A DNA stretch of 64,000 bases from Streptomyces nigrescens (GCA_024349765.1 AP026073.1:7378001-7442000); one strand, 5' to 3'; shown: positions 38,208-47,093, counted from the stretch's first letter. Made by a program: numbers and translations. The notes: generated from the letters alone by a model not told the origin.

Positions 38208-38996
38208 ATGGCAGTGGCGTACGAGCGGATCGCCGACCAGCTTCGGCAGTCCATCCGCGCAGGTCAGCTCAAGCCCGGGGACCGCCTCCCGGCCGAGGCG
38301 AAGCTCGCCGAGGAGTTCGGACGCAGCGTGCCGACCGTCCGGGACGCGCTCCGGGTCCTGCGGGACGAGGGCCTGATCGAGAAGCAGCACGGGCGCGGCA
38401 ACTTCGTCCGGCGCCCCCGCACCGCGACCGTGCGCAACAATCTTCGCCACCAGTGGGAGAAGAACCGCGCCCGCCGGTCCCTGGAGGAGCGGGCCCGGAC
38501 CGGCGCCACCGAGCGCGAGACCGGCCTGGACGTCGACGACCTGATCTTCCACGCCGCGTACCGCGAGACCACTGCGGACGAGGACCTCGCGGCGGCGTTC
38601 GGCCTCCCCGAGGGCACCCCGCTCCTCGCACGCTCCTACCGGACGCGCTGCGCGGCCGAGAGCGCCCCCTTCAGCCTGGTGACGTCCTACCTCGTCCGCG
38701 ATCTGATCGCGGGGAACCCGGCCCTGCTCGACGCGGCCAACGAACCCTGGCCGGGCGGCTCGCAGGCCCAGCTCTCCACCGTCGGCATCGAGGTCGACCG
38801 CATCGAGGAACGCGTCACCGCCCGCCCGCCGACGCCCGAGGAGGCGGAGGAGCTGGAGCTCCCGCCCGGGACCTCGGTGCTCGTGCTCCGCAAGACCTCG
38901 ATCGACACCCGGGACCGGATCGTCGACGTCTCGCACGTCGTCCTGCCCGGCGACCGCACGGAAATGCTGTTCACCACTCCCCTCGAAAGGTGGTGA
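38208..38996 (+). CDS. GntR-family regulator, HutC/UTRA type
   Basis: A 262-residue transcription factor. The N-terminal winged helix (YERIADQLRQSIRAGQLKPG, then FGRSVPTVRDALRVLRDEGL) is a typical GntR domain. The C-terminal ~160 residues fit the UTRA ligand-binding fold of the HutC subfamily. The effector is unknown. ATG at 38208 is chosen; a TTG at 38160 and GTG at 38214 are alternatives and no ribosome site decides. The 3' end lies against the glycosyltransferase gene, so the two form one transcript and the regulator may control it. Confidence 0.88.
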   Translation: MAVAYERIADQLRQSIRAGQLKPGDRLPAEAKLAEEFGRSVPTVRDALRVLRDEGLIEKQHGRGNFVRRPRTATVRNNLRHQWEKNRARRSLEERARTGATERETGLDVDDLIFHAAYRETTADEDLAAAFGLPEGTPLLARSYRTRCAAESAPFSLVTSYLVRDLIAGNPALLDAANEPWPGGSQAQLSTVGIEVDRIEERVTARPPTPEEAEELELPPGTSVLVLRKTSIDTRDRIVDVSHVVLPGDRTEMLFTTPLERW

Positions 38997-39001
38997 GTGC
39001 C

Positions 39002-39763
39002 GTGCGCCGGCGCGTCATCATCGTCACGGCCGTCCACGCCCCCTCGGCCCCTTTCCTCCCCGAGGCCTACAAGTCCCTCCGCGAGCAGGACCTCCCCCAA
39101 GGGTGGGAGTGGCACTGGGTCGTCCAGGAGGACGGTTACACCGACGAGGTCGCCCCGTACGTGCCCGACGACGCGCGGGTGACCTTCCGCCAGGGGCGGG
39201 CCGGTGGCCCCGGTGTCGCCCGCACCATCGCCCTGGCCCATGCCGAGGGCGAGTACATCAAGGTCCTGGACGCCGACGACCAGCTGACGCCCGGCACGCT
39301 CGCCCGCGACCTGGCCGCCCTGGAGGGCGACCGCAGCATCGGCTGGGCGACGTCCCGGACCCTCGACCTCCTGCCCGACGGTTCGACGGCCGGTTTCCCC
39401 GGCGATCCCGAGGCGGGCCCGATCGAGCGCGGCGCCGTCCTCGACTTCTGGAAGGCGAACGACTTCCGCGCCCAGGTCCACCCGGCGTCCCTCTGCGTCC
39501 GCCGCGATCTGCTCCTCGCCCTCGGCGGCTGGATGGCCCTCCCCGCCTCGGAGGACACCGGCCTGCTGCTCGCCCTGAACGCCACCGCCCGCGGCTGGTT
39601 CTCCTCGGAGGTCGGCCTCCTCTACCGCAAGTGGCCCGGCCAGGCGACCAGCCAGCCGTCCCACACGGACAGCGCGGAGCGCCGTGCGCGGATGGCGGTC
39701 GCCGAGGCCCGGGCACGCGAGCTCGCGCACCTCAACTGGCGTTATCCGAGGGCCGATGGCTGA
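39002..39763 (+). CDS. Glycosyltransferase family 2-like protein
   Basis: A 253-residue GT-A fold protein. It starts RRRVIIVTAVHAPSAPFLPEAYKSL, the usual family 2 beginning, and has the DADDQ motif (KVLDADDQLTPG) for nucleotide-sugar metal binding near residue 90 and ASEDTGLLLALN near 185 as the possible base region. Donor and acceptor are unknown. There is no membrane segment, so it is probably cytoplasmic. GTG at 39002 is preferred because AAAGGTGG lies about 8 bases before; GTG at 38993, overlapping the GntR stop, is the alternative. Short direct repeats (gatggctgaggggt) follow the stop codon. Confidence 0.85.
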   Translation: MRRRVIIVTAVHAPSAPFLPEAYKSLREQDLPQGWEWHWVVQEDGYTDEVAPYVPDDARVTFRQGRAGGPGVARTIALAHAEGEYIKVLDADDQLTPGTLARDLAALEGDRSIGWATSRTLDLLPDGSTAGFPGDPEAGPIERGAVLDFWKANDFRAQVHPASLCVRRDLLLALGGWMALPASEDTGLLLALNATARGWFSSEVGLLYRKWPGQATSQPSHTDSAERRARMAVAEARARELAHLNWRYPRADG

Positions 39764-39953
39764 GGGGTGATGGCTGAGGGGTGATGGCCGAGAGGCGACG
39801 GCCAGCGGGCGTGAGGCGATCGAGGGGTTCCGGTGTCGTGCCTCTGGCCTGTTGATGCCCGGCGTGCCACCCTGCGCGGCACCCGTTGGCCGGCCCCGAC
39901 GGACGCCGTGTCCGCGGCCGGCGACGACAGCCGATGCAGGCAAGGAGACCGCC

Positions 39954-40442
39954 ATGACCGAGCCCGGTGGAGACGAGCAACGACAGAGAAGCACCTCGCA
40001 GGACGCCCTCAGGGCCAGGCACACCGCACGCGCCCGCAGCGCCTCCGCCCGTACGGCCGCCGCCTGCCGCTTCGCCGGTTTCGCGGCCGCCCCGGATGCC
40101 GTGGTGGCCGTGCCGGCGGCGGCCTCCGCGAAGGCCGCCAACGCGCTCCGGCTGTCCGCCGACGCGGTCGCCGCGTTGGCCGCGGGCGGCCCGGACCCCG
40201 CCGCGGACGCCCGGCACGCACGCAACGCCGCCGCGGCCGCCGTCCTCGCCGCCCAGATTGCCCGCTCCCACGGCGTCAACCAGCTCTGCGACGCCGCGTA
40301 CGACGCCGCCCTCAAGGCGTCCCTGGCCGCCGGAAGGGCCGCCGGGCGGGACGGCCTGGGTGCCAGTGACCCGCTGAACGCCGAGGCGGAGGCCGCCGAG
40401 GCCGACGCCGTCGCCGCCGCCACGGCCGCCGGCTGGACGTAG
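39954..40442 (+). CDS. Ala-rich uncharacterised protein
   Basis: A 162-residue protein that is close to half alanine, with an Arg/Gln-rich start (MTEPGGDEQRQRS) and then helical Ala/Arg segments. There is no signal peptide, membrane helix or known domain. GGAG seven bases before the ATG and a strong hairpin after the stop support it as a gene. Function unknown; Ala-rich helical proteins of this kind are sometimes DNA- or membrane-associated, but nothing here shows that. Confidence 0.6.
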   Translation: MTEPGGDEQRQRSTSQDALRARHTARARSASARTAAACRFAGFAAAPDAVVAVPAAASAKAANALRLSADAVAALAAGGPDPAADARHARNAAAAAVLAAQIARSHGVNQLCDAAYDAALKASLAAGRAAGRDGLGASDPLNAEAEAAEADAVAAATAAGWT

Positions 40443-40471
40443 GGCTCGTCTCGCCGGCTGTCCGGCAAACT

Positions 40472-40526
40472 GTCCGGCACCGCGAGGATCCGGGCCCGGG
40501 GCCCGGGTCACGACGCGGTGCCGGAC
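40472..40526. terminator. Bidirectional terminator
   Basis: An outer 13-bp stem, gtccggcaccgcg (40472-40484) and cgcggtgccggac (40514-40526), encloses a second G/C palindrome (ccgggcccggggcccgg). It lies between the rightward Ala-rich gene and the leftward amidohydrolase gene. Confidence 0.72.
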
Positions 40527-40544
40527 CGCCCCCTCCGGAACACC

Positions 40545-41819
40545 TCACCCCTGGTCGAAGGGGAGCTCCAGCATCCGGATCGCATTCCCGCGCAGGAGCT
40601 TGTACGTCACCTCGTCCGGCAGCCCCGCCATGTGCTCGGCCGCCACCTGTTTCGTGTGCGGCCAGGTCGAGTCGACGTGGGGGTAGTCCGTCTCGAACGT
40701 CGCGTTGTCGACCCCCACGGTCTCGATCGCCTCGACCCCGTGCCTGTCCCGGAAGAAGCAGCAGAAGATCTGCCGGTAGTAGTACGACGACGGCGGCTCG
40801 GGGATCAGGTCCTTCACCCCGCCCCAGGCCCGGTGCTCCTCCCAGACGTCGTCGGCGCGCTCCAGTGCGTACGGGATCCAGCCCATCTGGCCCTCGCTGT
40901 ACGCGAGTTTCAGCCGCGGGAACTTCACCAGCACACCGCTGAACAGGAAGTCCATCATCGACGCCATCGCGTTGTTGAAGGAGAGCGCGGCCTGGACCGC
41001 GGGCGGGGCGTCCGGTGAGGCCGCCGGCATCTGCGACGACGACCCGATGTGCATGTTCACCACCGTCCCGGTCTCCTCGCACGCCGCGAAGAACGGGTCC
41101 CAGTACCCGGAGTGGATCGACGGCAGCCCGAGGTACGTGGGGATCTCGCTGAAGGTCACCGCCCGCACCCCGCGGGCGGCGTTGCGCCGGATCTCCGCGA
41201 CCGCCAGGTCGATGTCCCACAACGGGATGAGGCACAGCGGGATCAGCCGGCCGCCGCTGTCCCCGCACCACTCCTCCACCATCCAGTCGTTGTACGCCCG
41301 GACGCAGGCGAGCCCGACCTCCTTGTCCTGCGCCTCGGCGAAGGTCTGGCCGCAGAAGCGCGGGAACGTCGGGAAGCAGAGCGACGCCTCCACGTGGTTG
41401 AGGTCCATGTCCGCGAGCCGCGCCTTGGGGTCCCAGCAGCCGCGCCGCATCTGCTCCCGGGTGATCCCGTCCAGCGTCATCTCGTCCCGGGAGAAGCCCA
41501 CGGCCGCGATGATGCGCTTGTACGGGAAGATCTGCCCGTCGTACTCCCACCAGTCCGTGATCTGACCGTCCGGGTCCGTGGTGAACCGGTACTTCCCGCC
41601 CACGTACTCCAGCTCACCGATGCCGGCGGTGAACGGCTTCGGCCCCCTGTCCTGGTACTTCTTCGGAAGCCAGGTCTCGAAGAGGTGCGCCGGCTCGATC
41701 ACGTGATCGTCCACGCTGATGATCTCGGGAAGCTCCGCCGTGCCGCTCTCGTTGCTGATCACGCTGTACCCCCAACTGCCCGCCGGTGAGTCCCCACGGG
41801 CCCGAATCTGACGACCCAT
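40545..41819 (-). CDS. Amidohydrolase-2 family protein
   Basis: A 424-residue metal-dependent TIM-barrel hydrolase of the ACMSD/amidohydrolase-2 family. It has SVDDHVIEPAHLF as the N-terminal metal motif, NMHIGSSSQMP with the next His near the middle, and FETDYPHVDSTWP with the Asp near the C-terminus. The family includes decarboxylases and amide or ester hydrolases acting on aromatic or cyclic acids; the substrate is unknown. ATG at 41819 is used; a GTG at 41762 (starting VISNESG) is a plausible alternative with a G-rich site before it. It diverges from the DoxX gene. Confidence 0.87.
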   Translation of the reverse strand: MGRQIRARGDSPAGSWGYSVISNESGTAELPEIISVDDHVIEPAHLFETWLPKKYQDRGPKPFTAGIGELEYVGGKYRFTTDPDGQITDWWEYDGQIFPYKRIIAAVGFSRDEMTLDGITREQMRRGCWDPKARLADMDLNHVEASLCFPTFPRFCGQTFAEAQDKEVGLACVRAYNDWMVEEWCGDSGGRLIPLCLIPLWDIDLAVAEIRRNAARGVRAVTFSEIPTYLGLPSIHSGYWDPFFAACEETGTVVNMHIGSSSQMPAASPDAPPAVQAALSFNNAMASMMDFLFSGVLVKFPRLKLAYSEGQMGWIPYALERADDVWEEHRAWGGVKDLIPEPPSSYYYRQIFCCFFRDRHGVEAIETVGVDNATFETDYPHVDSTWPHTKQVAAEHMAGLPDEVTYKLLRGNAIRMLELPFDQG

Positions 41820-42015
41820 CAGTTCCGAGGCTATGACCTCCCCCTCGCGACGACAAGGCGCGCCCGGCAACTCCCCCCTCCCGGGAACGCCGACCCTTAC
41901 GGACCGAGCCGCCCCCCTTGCGGGATGAGCCCCCACCCGCTGAACTTGCGGACATCGCACACACCTGACGCTCCATCAGATCTCACTTTCCGCCGCGGAC
42001 GAATCGAGGGACGAC

Positions 42016-42477
42016 ATGGGCACGACCATGCACACGATCTGGCTCAGCGGCGCCGAGTGGTGCGCGGTCCTGCGGATCGGCCTCGGGCTGTGGTGGCTGG
42101 AGAGCTGGCGCCACAAGGACAAGAAGACCTGGTTCGCCGGCGGCGGCATCGACTGGGCGGCCGGCATCGCGGCCGACCACCGCTGGCCCGCCGTCCGCAA
42201 GAGCTTCGACCGCTTCGTGAAGCCGCACCCCCGCCTGATGGCGTACCTCGTCGCCTACGCCGAACTGGCCCTCGGCCTCGGACTGATCACGGGCTTCCTC
42301 ACACCGATAGCCCTGGTCGCCGGCGCCGTGCTCAATCTGATCTACCTGATCCTGATGATCCACGACTGGGCGGAACAGGGGCAGAACCTCATGATGGCGC
42401 TGATCTCGGCCGTCGGCCTCCTGGCCATGAGCTGGCAGAGCTGGTCGCTCGACGGGGCTTTGGGGTTGTTCCGGTAG
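42016..42477 (+). CDS. DoxX-family membrane protein
   Basis: A 153-residue protein with four hydrophobic segments, of the DoxX type (LRIGLGLWWLESWRHKD at the start, then ELALGLGLITGFLTP). DoxX proteins are linked to quinol or thiosulfate oxidation and oxidative stress, but this one has no known partner here. GAGGGA about 5 bases before the ATG supports the start. It diverges from the amidohydrolase. Confidence 0.85.
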   Translation: MGTTMHTIWLSGAEWCAVLRIGLGLWWLESWRHKDKKTWFAGGGIDWAAGIAADHRWPAVRKSFDRFVKPHPRLMAYLVAYAELALGLGLITGFLTPIALVAGAVLNLIYLILMIHDWAEQGQNLMMALISAVGLLAMSWQSWSLDGALGLFR

Positions 42478-42585
42478 CGGCCCGGCTCCGCCGCCCAGCC
42501 GCCCAGTCGCCCAGTCGGCCCACCATCACCCACCTGTCCGGAAAGCGCCTTCCGGCCTCCCCGTCGCCGTACCTAGCCTGGCCTT

Positions 42586-42612
42586 CGTGACCAGATTTCG
42601 TATCTGGTCACG
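42586..42612 (+). promoter_or_regulatory. Candidate TetR operator
   Basis: A perfect inverted repeat, cgtgaccagat (42586-42596) and atctggtcacg (42602-42612), with a 5-base centre ttcgt, lies 82 bases before the tetR start in an AT-richer stretch. Size and symmetry are typical of TetR-family operators, so autoregulation is likely. Confidence 0.7.
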
Positions 42613-42693
42613 GAGTCAGAGCCCGGAGGCAGGCGCAGAGACGGACGCGGAGCCCGAAGAATCCGCGTGCCGGCGGGGGAGGGGGAAGAAACC

Positions 42694-43395
42694 ATGGAGC
42701 GGGCGGAGCGCGGGGAGCGGATCCTGGAGGTGGCCGGGGAGTTGCTGCTCGCCTGGGGGTACGCACGGGTGACGATCGACGAGATCGCCCGGCGCGCCAA
42801 GGTGGGCAAGGGAACGGTCTACCTCCACTGGAAGACCAAGGATTCACTGCTCCTCGCCGTCATGCTGAAGGCGCAATCCCGCAGCCAGCAACGGCAGGTG
42901 GAACGCCTCCGCGCCGATCCGCTGGAGGTCCTGCCGAGCCGGATGATGCGCGGGCGCTTCCAGGACTTCCTCGCCGAGCCCGTGCTGCGCGCCCTGTACA
43001 CCGACGACTCCGACGTCCTCGGCCGGCTCAACGACCACGCCAAGAAGGAGCTCGCGGAGCTGATCGTCGAGGCCGACCGGACCCTGCGACGCCACCTCGA
43101 GGTCTTGCGCGCACACGGTCTGGTGCGCACCGACACGGAGGTGCGCCACCAGCAGTACGCGCTGATGGCGATCGCCACCGGGTTCTTCACCGCCGAGACG
43201 CTGCTCCACGAGCGGGCTCCGGACACCCCTCGGACGCGTGCGGAGATCCTGGCCCACACGGTCCGGAGCACGCTCGAAACCGCCCCCGAGCACGCACACC
43301 GGGCCGCCACCGCGGCCGTACCGGAAGTCATCGCCCTCTACGAGCAGTTGGCGGAGCTGTCCGCCCGCGAGATGGACCGCCAGATACGTCGCTGA
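42694..43395 (+). CDS. TetR-family transcriptional regulator
   Basis: A 233-residue regulator. The N-terminal helix-turn-helix reads RVTIDEIARRAKVGKGTVYLHWKTKDSL. The C-terminal half is a ligand-binding helical domain of unknown ligand. ATG at 42694 is used with GGGGGAGGGGAAG upstream. It is 108 bases before the P450 gene on the same strand and sits behind a perfect palindrome, so it probably represses itself and the P450 until a ligand binds. Confidence 0.92.
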   Translation: MERAERGERILEVAGELLLAWGYARVTIDEIARRAKVGKGTVYLHWKTKDSLLLAVMLKAQSRSQQRQVERLRADPLEVLPSRMMRGRFQDFLAEPVLRALYTDDSDVLGRLNDHAKKELAELIVEADRTLRRHLEVLRAHGLVRTDTEVRHQQYALMAIATGFFTAETLLHERAPDTPRTRAEILAHTVRSTLETAPEHAHRAATAAVPEVIALYEQLAELSAREMDRQIRR

Positions 43396-43503
43396 GACCC
43401 AGCGGCGGGTACGTCGCCGCCGCGGGCGCGGCGGCGGCCGGAGACGGCGGCCGGTGACCGACCTCGGCCGCCTCGCCCACTCCCAACCGGAGGAGAACGA
43501 AAG

Positions 43504-44796
43504 ATGTCGGCATTACCCCGCTCCCCGCTCACCGCGCACGTCGGGAAACACCCGGGCGAGCCGCAGGTGATGGATCCCGCGCTGATCAGCGACCCCTACG
43601 GCGGGTACGGGGCGTTGCGCGAGCAGGGGCCGGTCGTCCGCGGCCGGTTCATGGACGACTCGCCCGCGTGGTTCGTGACCCGTTTCGAGGAGGTCCGGCA
43701 GGTCCTGCGCGACCCGCGGTTCGCGAACAACCCGGTCGCCTCCTCCCTGGGCGCCAGGCCCGAGGACTCACCCACGGTGCGGCTGTTGGACATGCTCGGC
43801 TTCCCCGAGCACCTGCGCGTCTACCTGCTCGGTTCGATCCTCAACAACGACGCCCCGGACCACACCCGGCTCCGCCGCCTGGTTTCCCGCGCGTTCACCG
43901 CACGCAAGATCACCAACCTGCGGCCGCGCGTGGCGGAGATAGCGGACACCCTGCTGGACCGGCTCCCCGAGCACGCCGAGGACGGCGTCGTCGACCTGAT
44001 CCAGCACTTCGCGTACCCGCTGCCCATCACGGTCATCTGCGAACTGGTCGGCATACCGGAAGCCGACCGTCCGCAATGGCGTCAATGGGGTGCCGACCTC
44101 GTCTCCCTCCAACCGGAGCGGCTCAGCGTCTCGTTCCCCGCGATGATCGACCACATCCACGAGCTGATCCGGGAACGCCGCGGCGCGCTCACCGACGACC
44201 TGCTCAGCGAGCTGATCCGCACCCATGACGACGACGGCGGCCGGCTGAGCGACGTCGAGATGGTGACCATGGTCCTCACCCTCGTCCTGGCCGGTCACGA
44301 GACCACCGCCCACCTGATAGGCAACGGCACGGCGGCGCTGCTCACCCACCCCGGGCAACTCCGCCTCCTCCAGGACGACCCGGACCTGCTCCCGCGGGCC
44401 GTCCACGAGCTGATGCGGTGGTGCGGGCCGGTGCACATGACGCAGCTGCGGTACGCCACCGAGGACGTCGAGCTCGCCGGCACCCTGATCCGCAAGGGCG
44501 ACGCGGTGCAGCTCATCCTGGTGTCGGCGAACCACGATCCCCGCCACTACACCGATCCGGAACGCCTCGATCTGACCCGCCATCCCGCGGGCCACGCCGA
44601 GAACCACGTGGGGTTCGGCCACGGTCCGCATTACTGCCTCGGAGCGACGCTGGCCAAACAGGAGGGCGAGGTCGCTCTCGGGAAGCTGCTCGCACGCTTC
44701 CCCGGCGTCGCGCTCGCCGTCCCACCGGAACGCCTGGAACGCGCGCAGGTCCCGGGCAGTTGGCGGCTGGTGTCCCTGCCTCTGCGGTTGAGCTGA
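43504..44796 (+). CDS. Cytochrome P450
   Basis: A 430-residue bacterial P450, CYP107-like by eye. The I-helix oxygen motif LAGHETT is near residue 263, the K-helix ExxR is in HELMRW near 303, and the haem ligand loop GFGHGPHYCLG has its Cys near residue 379. It is a soluble monooxygenase that needs a ferredoxin and reductase, neither encoded beside it. The substrate is unknown; the TetR partner suggests a xenobiotic or metabolite inducer. GGAGGAG about 7 bases before the ATG supports the start. Confidence 0.94.
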   Translation: MSALPRSPLTAHVGKHPGEPQVMDPALISDPYGGYGALREQGPVVRGRFMDDSPAWFVTRFEEVRQVLRDPRFANNPVASSLGARPEDSPTVRLLDMLGFPEHLRVYLLGSILNNDAPDHTRLRRLVSRAFTARKITNLRPRVAEIADTLLDRLPEHAEDGVVDLIQHFAYPLPITVICELVGIPEADRPQWRQWGADLVSLQPERLSVSFPAMIDHIHELIRERRGALTDDLLSELIRTHDDDGGRLSDVEMVTMVLTLVLAGHETTAHLIGNGTAALLTHPGQLRLLQDDPDLLPRAVHELMRWCGPVHMTQLRYATEDVELAGTLIRKGDAVQLILVSANHDPRHYTDPERLDLTRHPAGHAENHVGFGHGPHYCLGATLAKQEGEVALGKLLARFPGVALAVPPERLERAQVPGSWRLVSLPLRLS

Positions 44797-44844
44797 GAAC
44801 CCCGCTCCGGGACGGGGCGGCGGAACCTCGCCCTGGAGGGACAG

Positions 44845-44877
44845 GGCGGCCGGCCGATCATCGACCGGACGGCCGCC
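44845..44877. terminator. Bidirectional terminator
   Basis: An inverted repeat, ggcggccg (44845-44852) and cggccgcc (44870-44877), with further partial pairing inside lies between the convergent P450 and lipoprotein genes. The perfect stem is 8 bp. Confidence 0.55.
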
Positions 44878-44901
44878 TTGCCACTTCTCCGGTGCGGAGC
44901 G

Positions 44902-45984
44902 CTACTTGCCGGCCACCGAGGCGCGCCAGGTGACCTGGTGCGAGCCCTCTCCCTCACCGTTGAAGATCACCGCTGTCGGCGCGTCGCCCTTCGGCAGCAG
45001 GTGGATGGAGCACTCGGTCACCACGCCGTTCGGCTTCACCATCTTGTCGGGGACGGCCTCGGGGCACTGGCTGACACCGGGGCCGCCGATGTCGATCAGC
45101 ACCATCTTCTGCACGGTCTGGCCGGCCGCGGTCTGCAGCGTCACCCCGTCGCTCATGCTGGGCAGCAGGTCGTACTTGCCGCTGTTCCGGTACTGCATGG
45201 TGACGTAGTACGGGACCATCTTCTTCTGGTCCGCGTTCAGGTCGAAACGGCCCAGGTCGGCGATGGAGCCGGCGCGCACGCTCTTCGGGGTGATCCGCAG
45301 CGAGACGGGCCGCTTGTCGGTGTCCTCCGTGACGCCGTCGGCCGGCTTGCCCGCAGGCAGGATCCCGTCGGACGCACCGCCTTCGGCACCGCCCTCGCCC
45401 ACCTTCCAGATGAGGGTGTCTCCCCCGTCGTCCTTGTAGGAGACGGTCGCCGGCGGCTGCCCCTTGGGGAGCATGTAGATCTGGCAGAGCGCGGCGGTGG
45501 CGCCGGCCGCCAGCTGCGACGCGCCGCCCTCACGGCACTCGGGCGGCAGTCCGGAGCTCGTGGCCAACGGGTTGGACTGGAACAGCGACACCGGCTGGGC
45601 GGGCTGGCCGTCCGCCCCGGTGACGGAGAAGTTCCGCTCCGGGGACAGGTTCTTCACCGTCTTCTTGCCGGTGTTCGTGTACGAGAAGGTGAGGTAGTAC
45701 GGCACCTTCCCCTTCAGGTCGTCGTCCAGCCGGATGTGCGAGAGGTCGGAGTCCGAGCCGCGGGCCAGCCGCGTCGGGGTGATCCGCAGCGGATGCGCCT
45801 TGTCGTCGGAGTCGGTCCAGGTGGCCTGGCGGGGCGTGGCCTTCATCGGCAGCGGCTTGGCGGGCGTCACGGCCTCCGACGGCCCGGGCGCCGCCTTGCC
45901 GTTACGGGGCCCGCCACATCCCACGGCCAGCAGCATGAGCGCGCTGAGACCCGCGGCACCCGCGATACGTATCGGCTTCCGCAC
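44902..45984 (-). CDS. Secreted lipoprotein with two internal repeats
   Basis: A 360-residue exported lipoprotein. The signal peptide ends in the lipobox LLAVGC, with Cys23 as the lipidated residue. The mature part is two related copies of a beta-rich domain at about 60-195 and 225-358. Each copy contains a PYY(L/V)T strand, a Cys near the middle and a Cys before (Y/H)xLPKGxxP. No family name is certain; it resembles secreted immunoglobulin-like accessory domains. GTG start with GGGGA about 6 bases before. A 10-bp tandem-repeat array lies in its upstream region. Confidence 0.82.
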   Translation of the reverse strand: MRKPIRIAGAAGLSALMLLAVGCGGPRNGKAAPGPSEAVTPAKPLPMKATPRQATWTDSDDKAHPLRITPTRLARGSDSDLSHIRLDDDLKGKVPYYLTFSYTNTGKKTVKNLSPERNFSVTGADGQPAQPVSLFQSNPLATSSGLPPECREGGASQLAAGATAALCQIYMLPKGQPPATVSYKDDGGDTLIWKVGEGGAEGGASDGILPAGKPADGVTEDTDKRPVSLRITPKSVRAGSIADLGRFDLNADQKKMVPYYVTMQYRNSGKYDLLPSMSDGVTLQTAAGQTVQKMVLIDIGGPGVSQCPEAVPDKMVKPNGVVTECSIHLLPKGDAPTAVIFNGEGEGSHQVTWRASVAGK

Positions 45985-45995
45985 GGCAATCCCCC

Positions 45996-46067
45996 GTTGT
46001 TCTGCGGTGTTTCCGCGTTGTTCTGCAATGTTCTGCGTTGTTCTGCGTTGTTTCCGCGATGATCTGC
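45996..46067. repeat. 10-bp tandem repeat array upstream of the lipoprotein gene
   Basis: Seven units of 10-11 bp, three of them exactly gttgttctgc (from 45996, 46017 and 46037), the others variants such as aatgttctgc, gttgtttccgc and gatgatctgc. The array lies 12-83 bases upstream of the leftward lipoprotein start. A period of one helical turn would put all units on one face of the DNA, as in cooperative operator arrays. No gene overlaps it. Confidence 0.8.
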
Positions 46068-46090
46068 GCCGGCCGGTGTCCGTCGTTGCC

Positions 46091-46116
46091 GTCCGACCGG
46101 CCGGGACCGGTCGGAC
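46091..46116 (-). terminator. Terminator after the methyltransferase gene
   Basis: A perfect 10-bp inverted repeat, gtccgaccgg (46091-46100) and ccggtcggac (46107-46116), with a 6-base loop lies 75 bases beyond the leftward methyltransferase stop. Confidence 0.6.
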
Positions 46117-46190
46117 ACACTAGCCGGGGCGGTACGGGCGAACGGCATTGCCCCCGGGACCCGGAGGCAATGGGCGCGGAGAAACGCGCC

Positions 46191-47024
46191 TCAACGAGGA
46201 CGACTGGCCCGCAGCGAGTACATAAGGGGAACGCGGGGACGGTCGCCGGGAAAGCGGTAGTACCCGTCGTCGCCCCGCCGAAGTGCGGCGAACCGCTGGA
46301 ACATGGTCATGTCGTGCTCGTGCAGGAAGTCGATGCGCAGACCGGCGCCGGCGACGGCGGAGACGACATCGCCCAGCGGATGCTGCCATTCGACACTGCG
46401 GTTGTTGACCGTCGGTGCCTCGAAGTCCGTGTAGGTACCGGGCACTTCGTCGACCCAGGCGTCCTGATTGAAGTAGTCGTGGACGATCCGCGCGCCGGTC
46501 TCGTCGTCGAGCGCGTCGCCCAGCGGGTGGAATTCGGCGAGGTAGAGGAAGCCGCCGGGCGCGACGAGCGAGGCGGCGGCGTCGGCCCAGCGCTCCAGAT
46601 CCGGGAGCCAGTTCAGGGCACCGATACCGGTGTAGACGATGTCGTACGAGGCGTCGGGGACGGCTTCGGCGGCGTCGTAGACGTCGGCGGCGACGAAGGC
46701 CGCACGGTCCGGGCCGTAGCCGAGTCCGGCGGCGAGCTCGCGGGCGGCCTCCACGGCCGGTTCGGAGAAGTCCAGGCCGACGACGCGGGCGGCGCCGCGG
46801 TGCGCCCAGGAAAGCGTGTCCTGCCCGAAGTGGCACTGGAGATGGAGCAGGGACCGGCCGGTGACGTCCCCGACCTCCGCGGTCTCGAAGTCGCGGATCA
46901 CGTCCCGGACCCGGCGGAAGCGCTCCTGGTCATAAAAATCGCTCGCGGTGTGGATGGCCACCCGCTCGTCCCACCTCGCGCGATTGGTCTCCCGCCAGTC
47001 GTTGGGGCCGGTGTGTTTTCGCAT
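46191..47024 (-). CDS. Class I SAM-dependent methyltransferase
   Basis: A 277-residue protein with the Rossmann methyltransferase core. LLHLQCHFGQDTLSWAHRGA is motif I, VVGLDFSEPAV is the adenosine-binding acidic strand end, and DIVYTGIGALNWLPD is motif IV. The substrate is unknown; the small C-terminal domain is rich in aromatic residues. Start ATG at 47024 is only 69 bases from the divergent S9 peptidase start, so their promoters overlap. A DnaA-box match TTATCCACA lies in that gap. Confidence 0.9.
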   Translation of the reverse strand: MRKHTGPNDWRETNRARWDERVAIHTASDFYDQERFRRVRDVIRDFETAEVGDVTGRSLLHLQCHFGQDTLSWAHRGAARVVGLDFSEPAVEAARELAAGLGYGPDRAAFVAADVYDAAEAVPDASYDIVYTGIGALNWLPDLERWADAAASLVAPGGFLYLAEFHPLGDALDDETGARIVHDYFNQDAWVDEVPGTYTDFEAPTVNNRSVEWQHPLGDVVSAVAGAGLRIDFLHEHDMTMFQRFAALRRGDDGYYRFPGDRPRVPLMYSLRASRPR

Positions 47025-47033
47025 ACCGCGAAG

Positions 47034-47042
47034 TTATCCACA
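47034..47042 (+). promoter_or_regulatory. DnaA-box match in a divergent promoter
   Basis: TTATCCACA, identical to the classical strong E. coli DnaA box, lies in the 69-base gap between the methyltransferase and S9 peptidase genes. With the exact TTGTCCACA matches at 111-119 and 6449-6457 it makes three in intergenic DNA. Function is inference. Confidence 0.45.
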
Positions 47043-47093
47043 GGGTTGTGGCCCTCGCCAACGCATTTCGAGCGCCGGGCGCAGAATGGGCGC

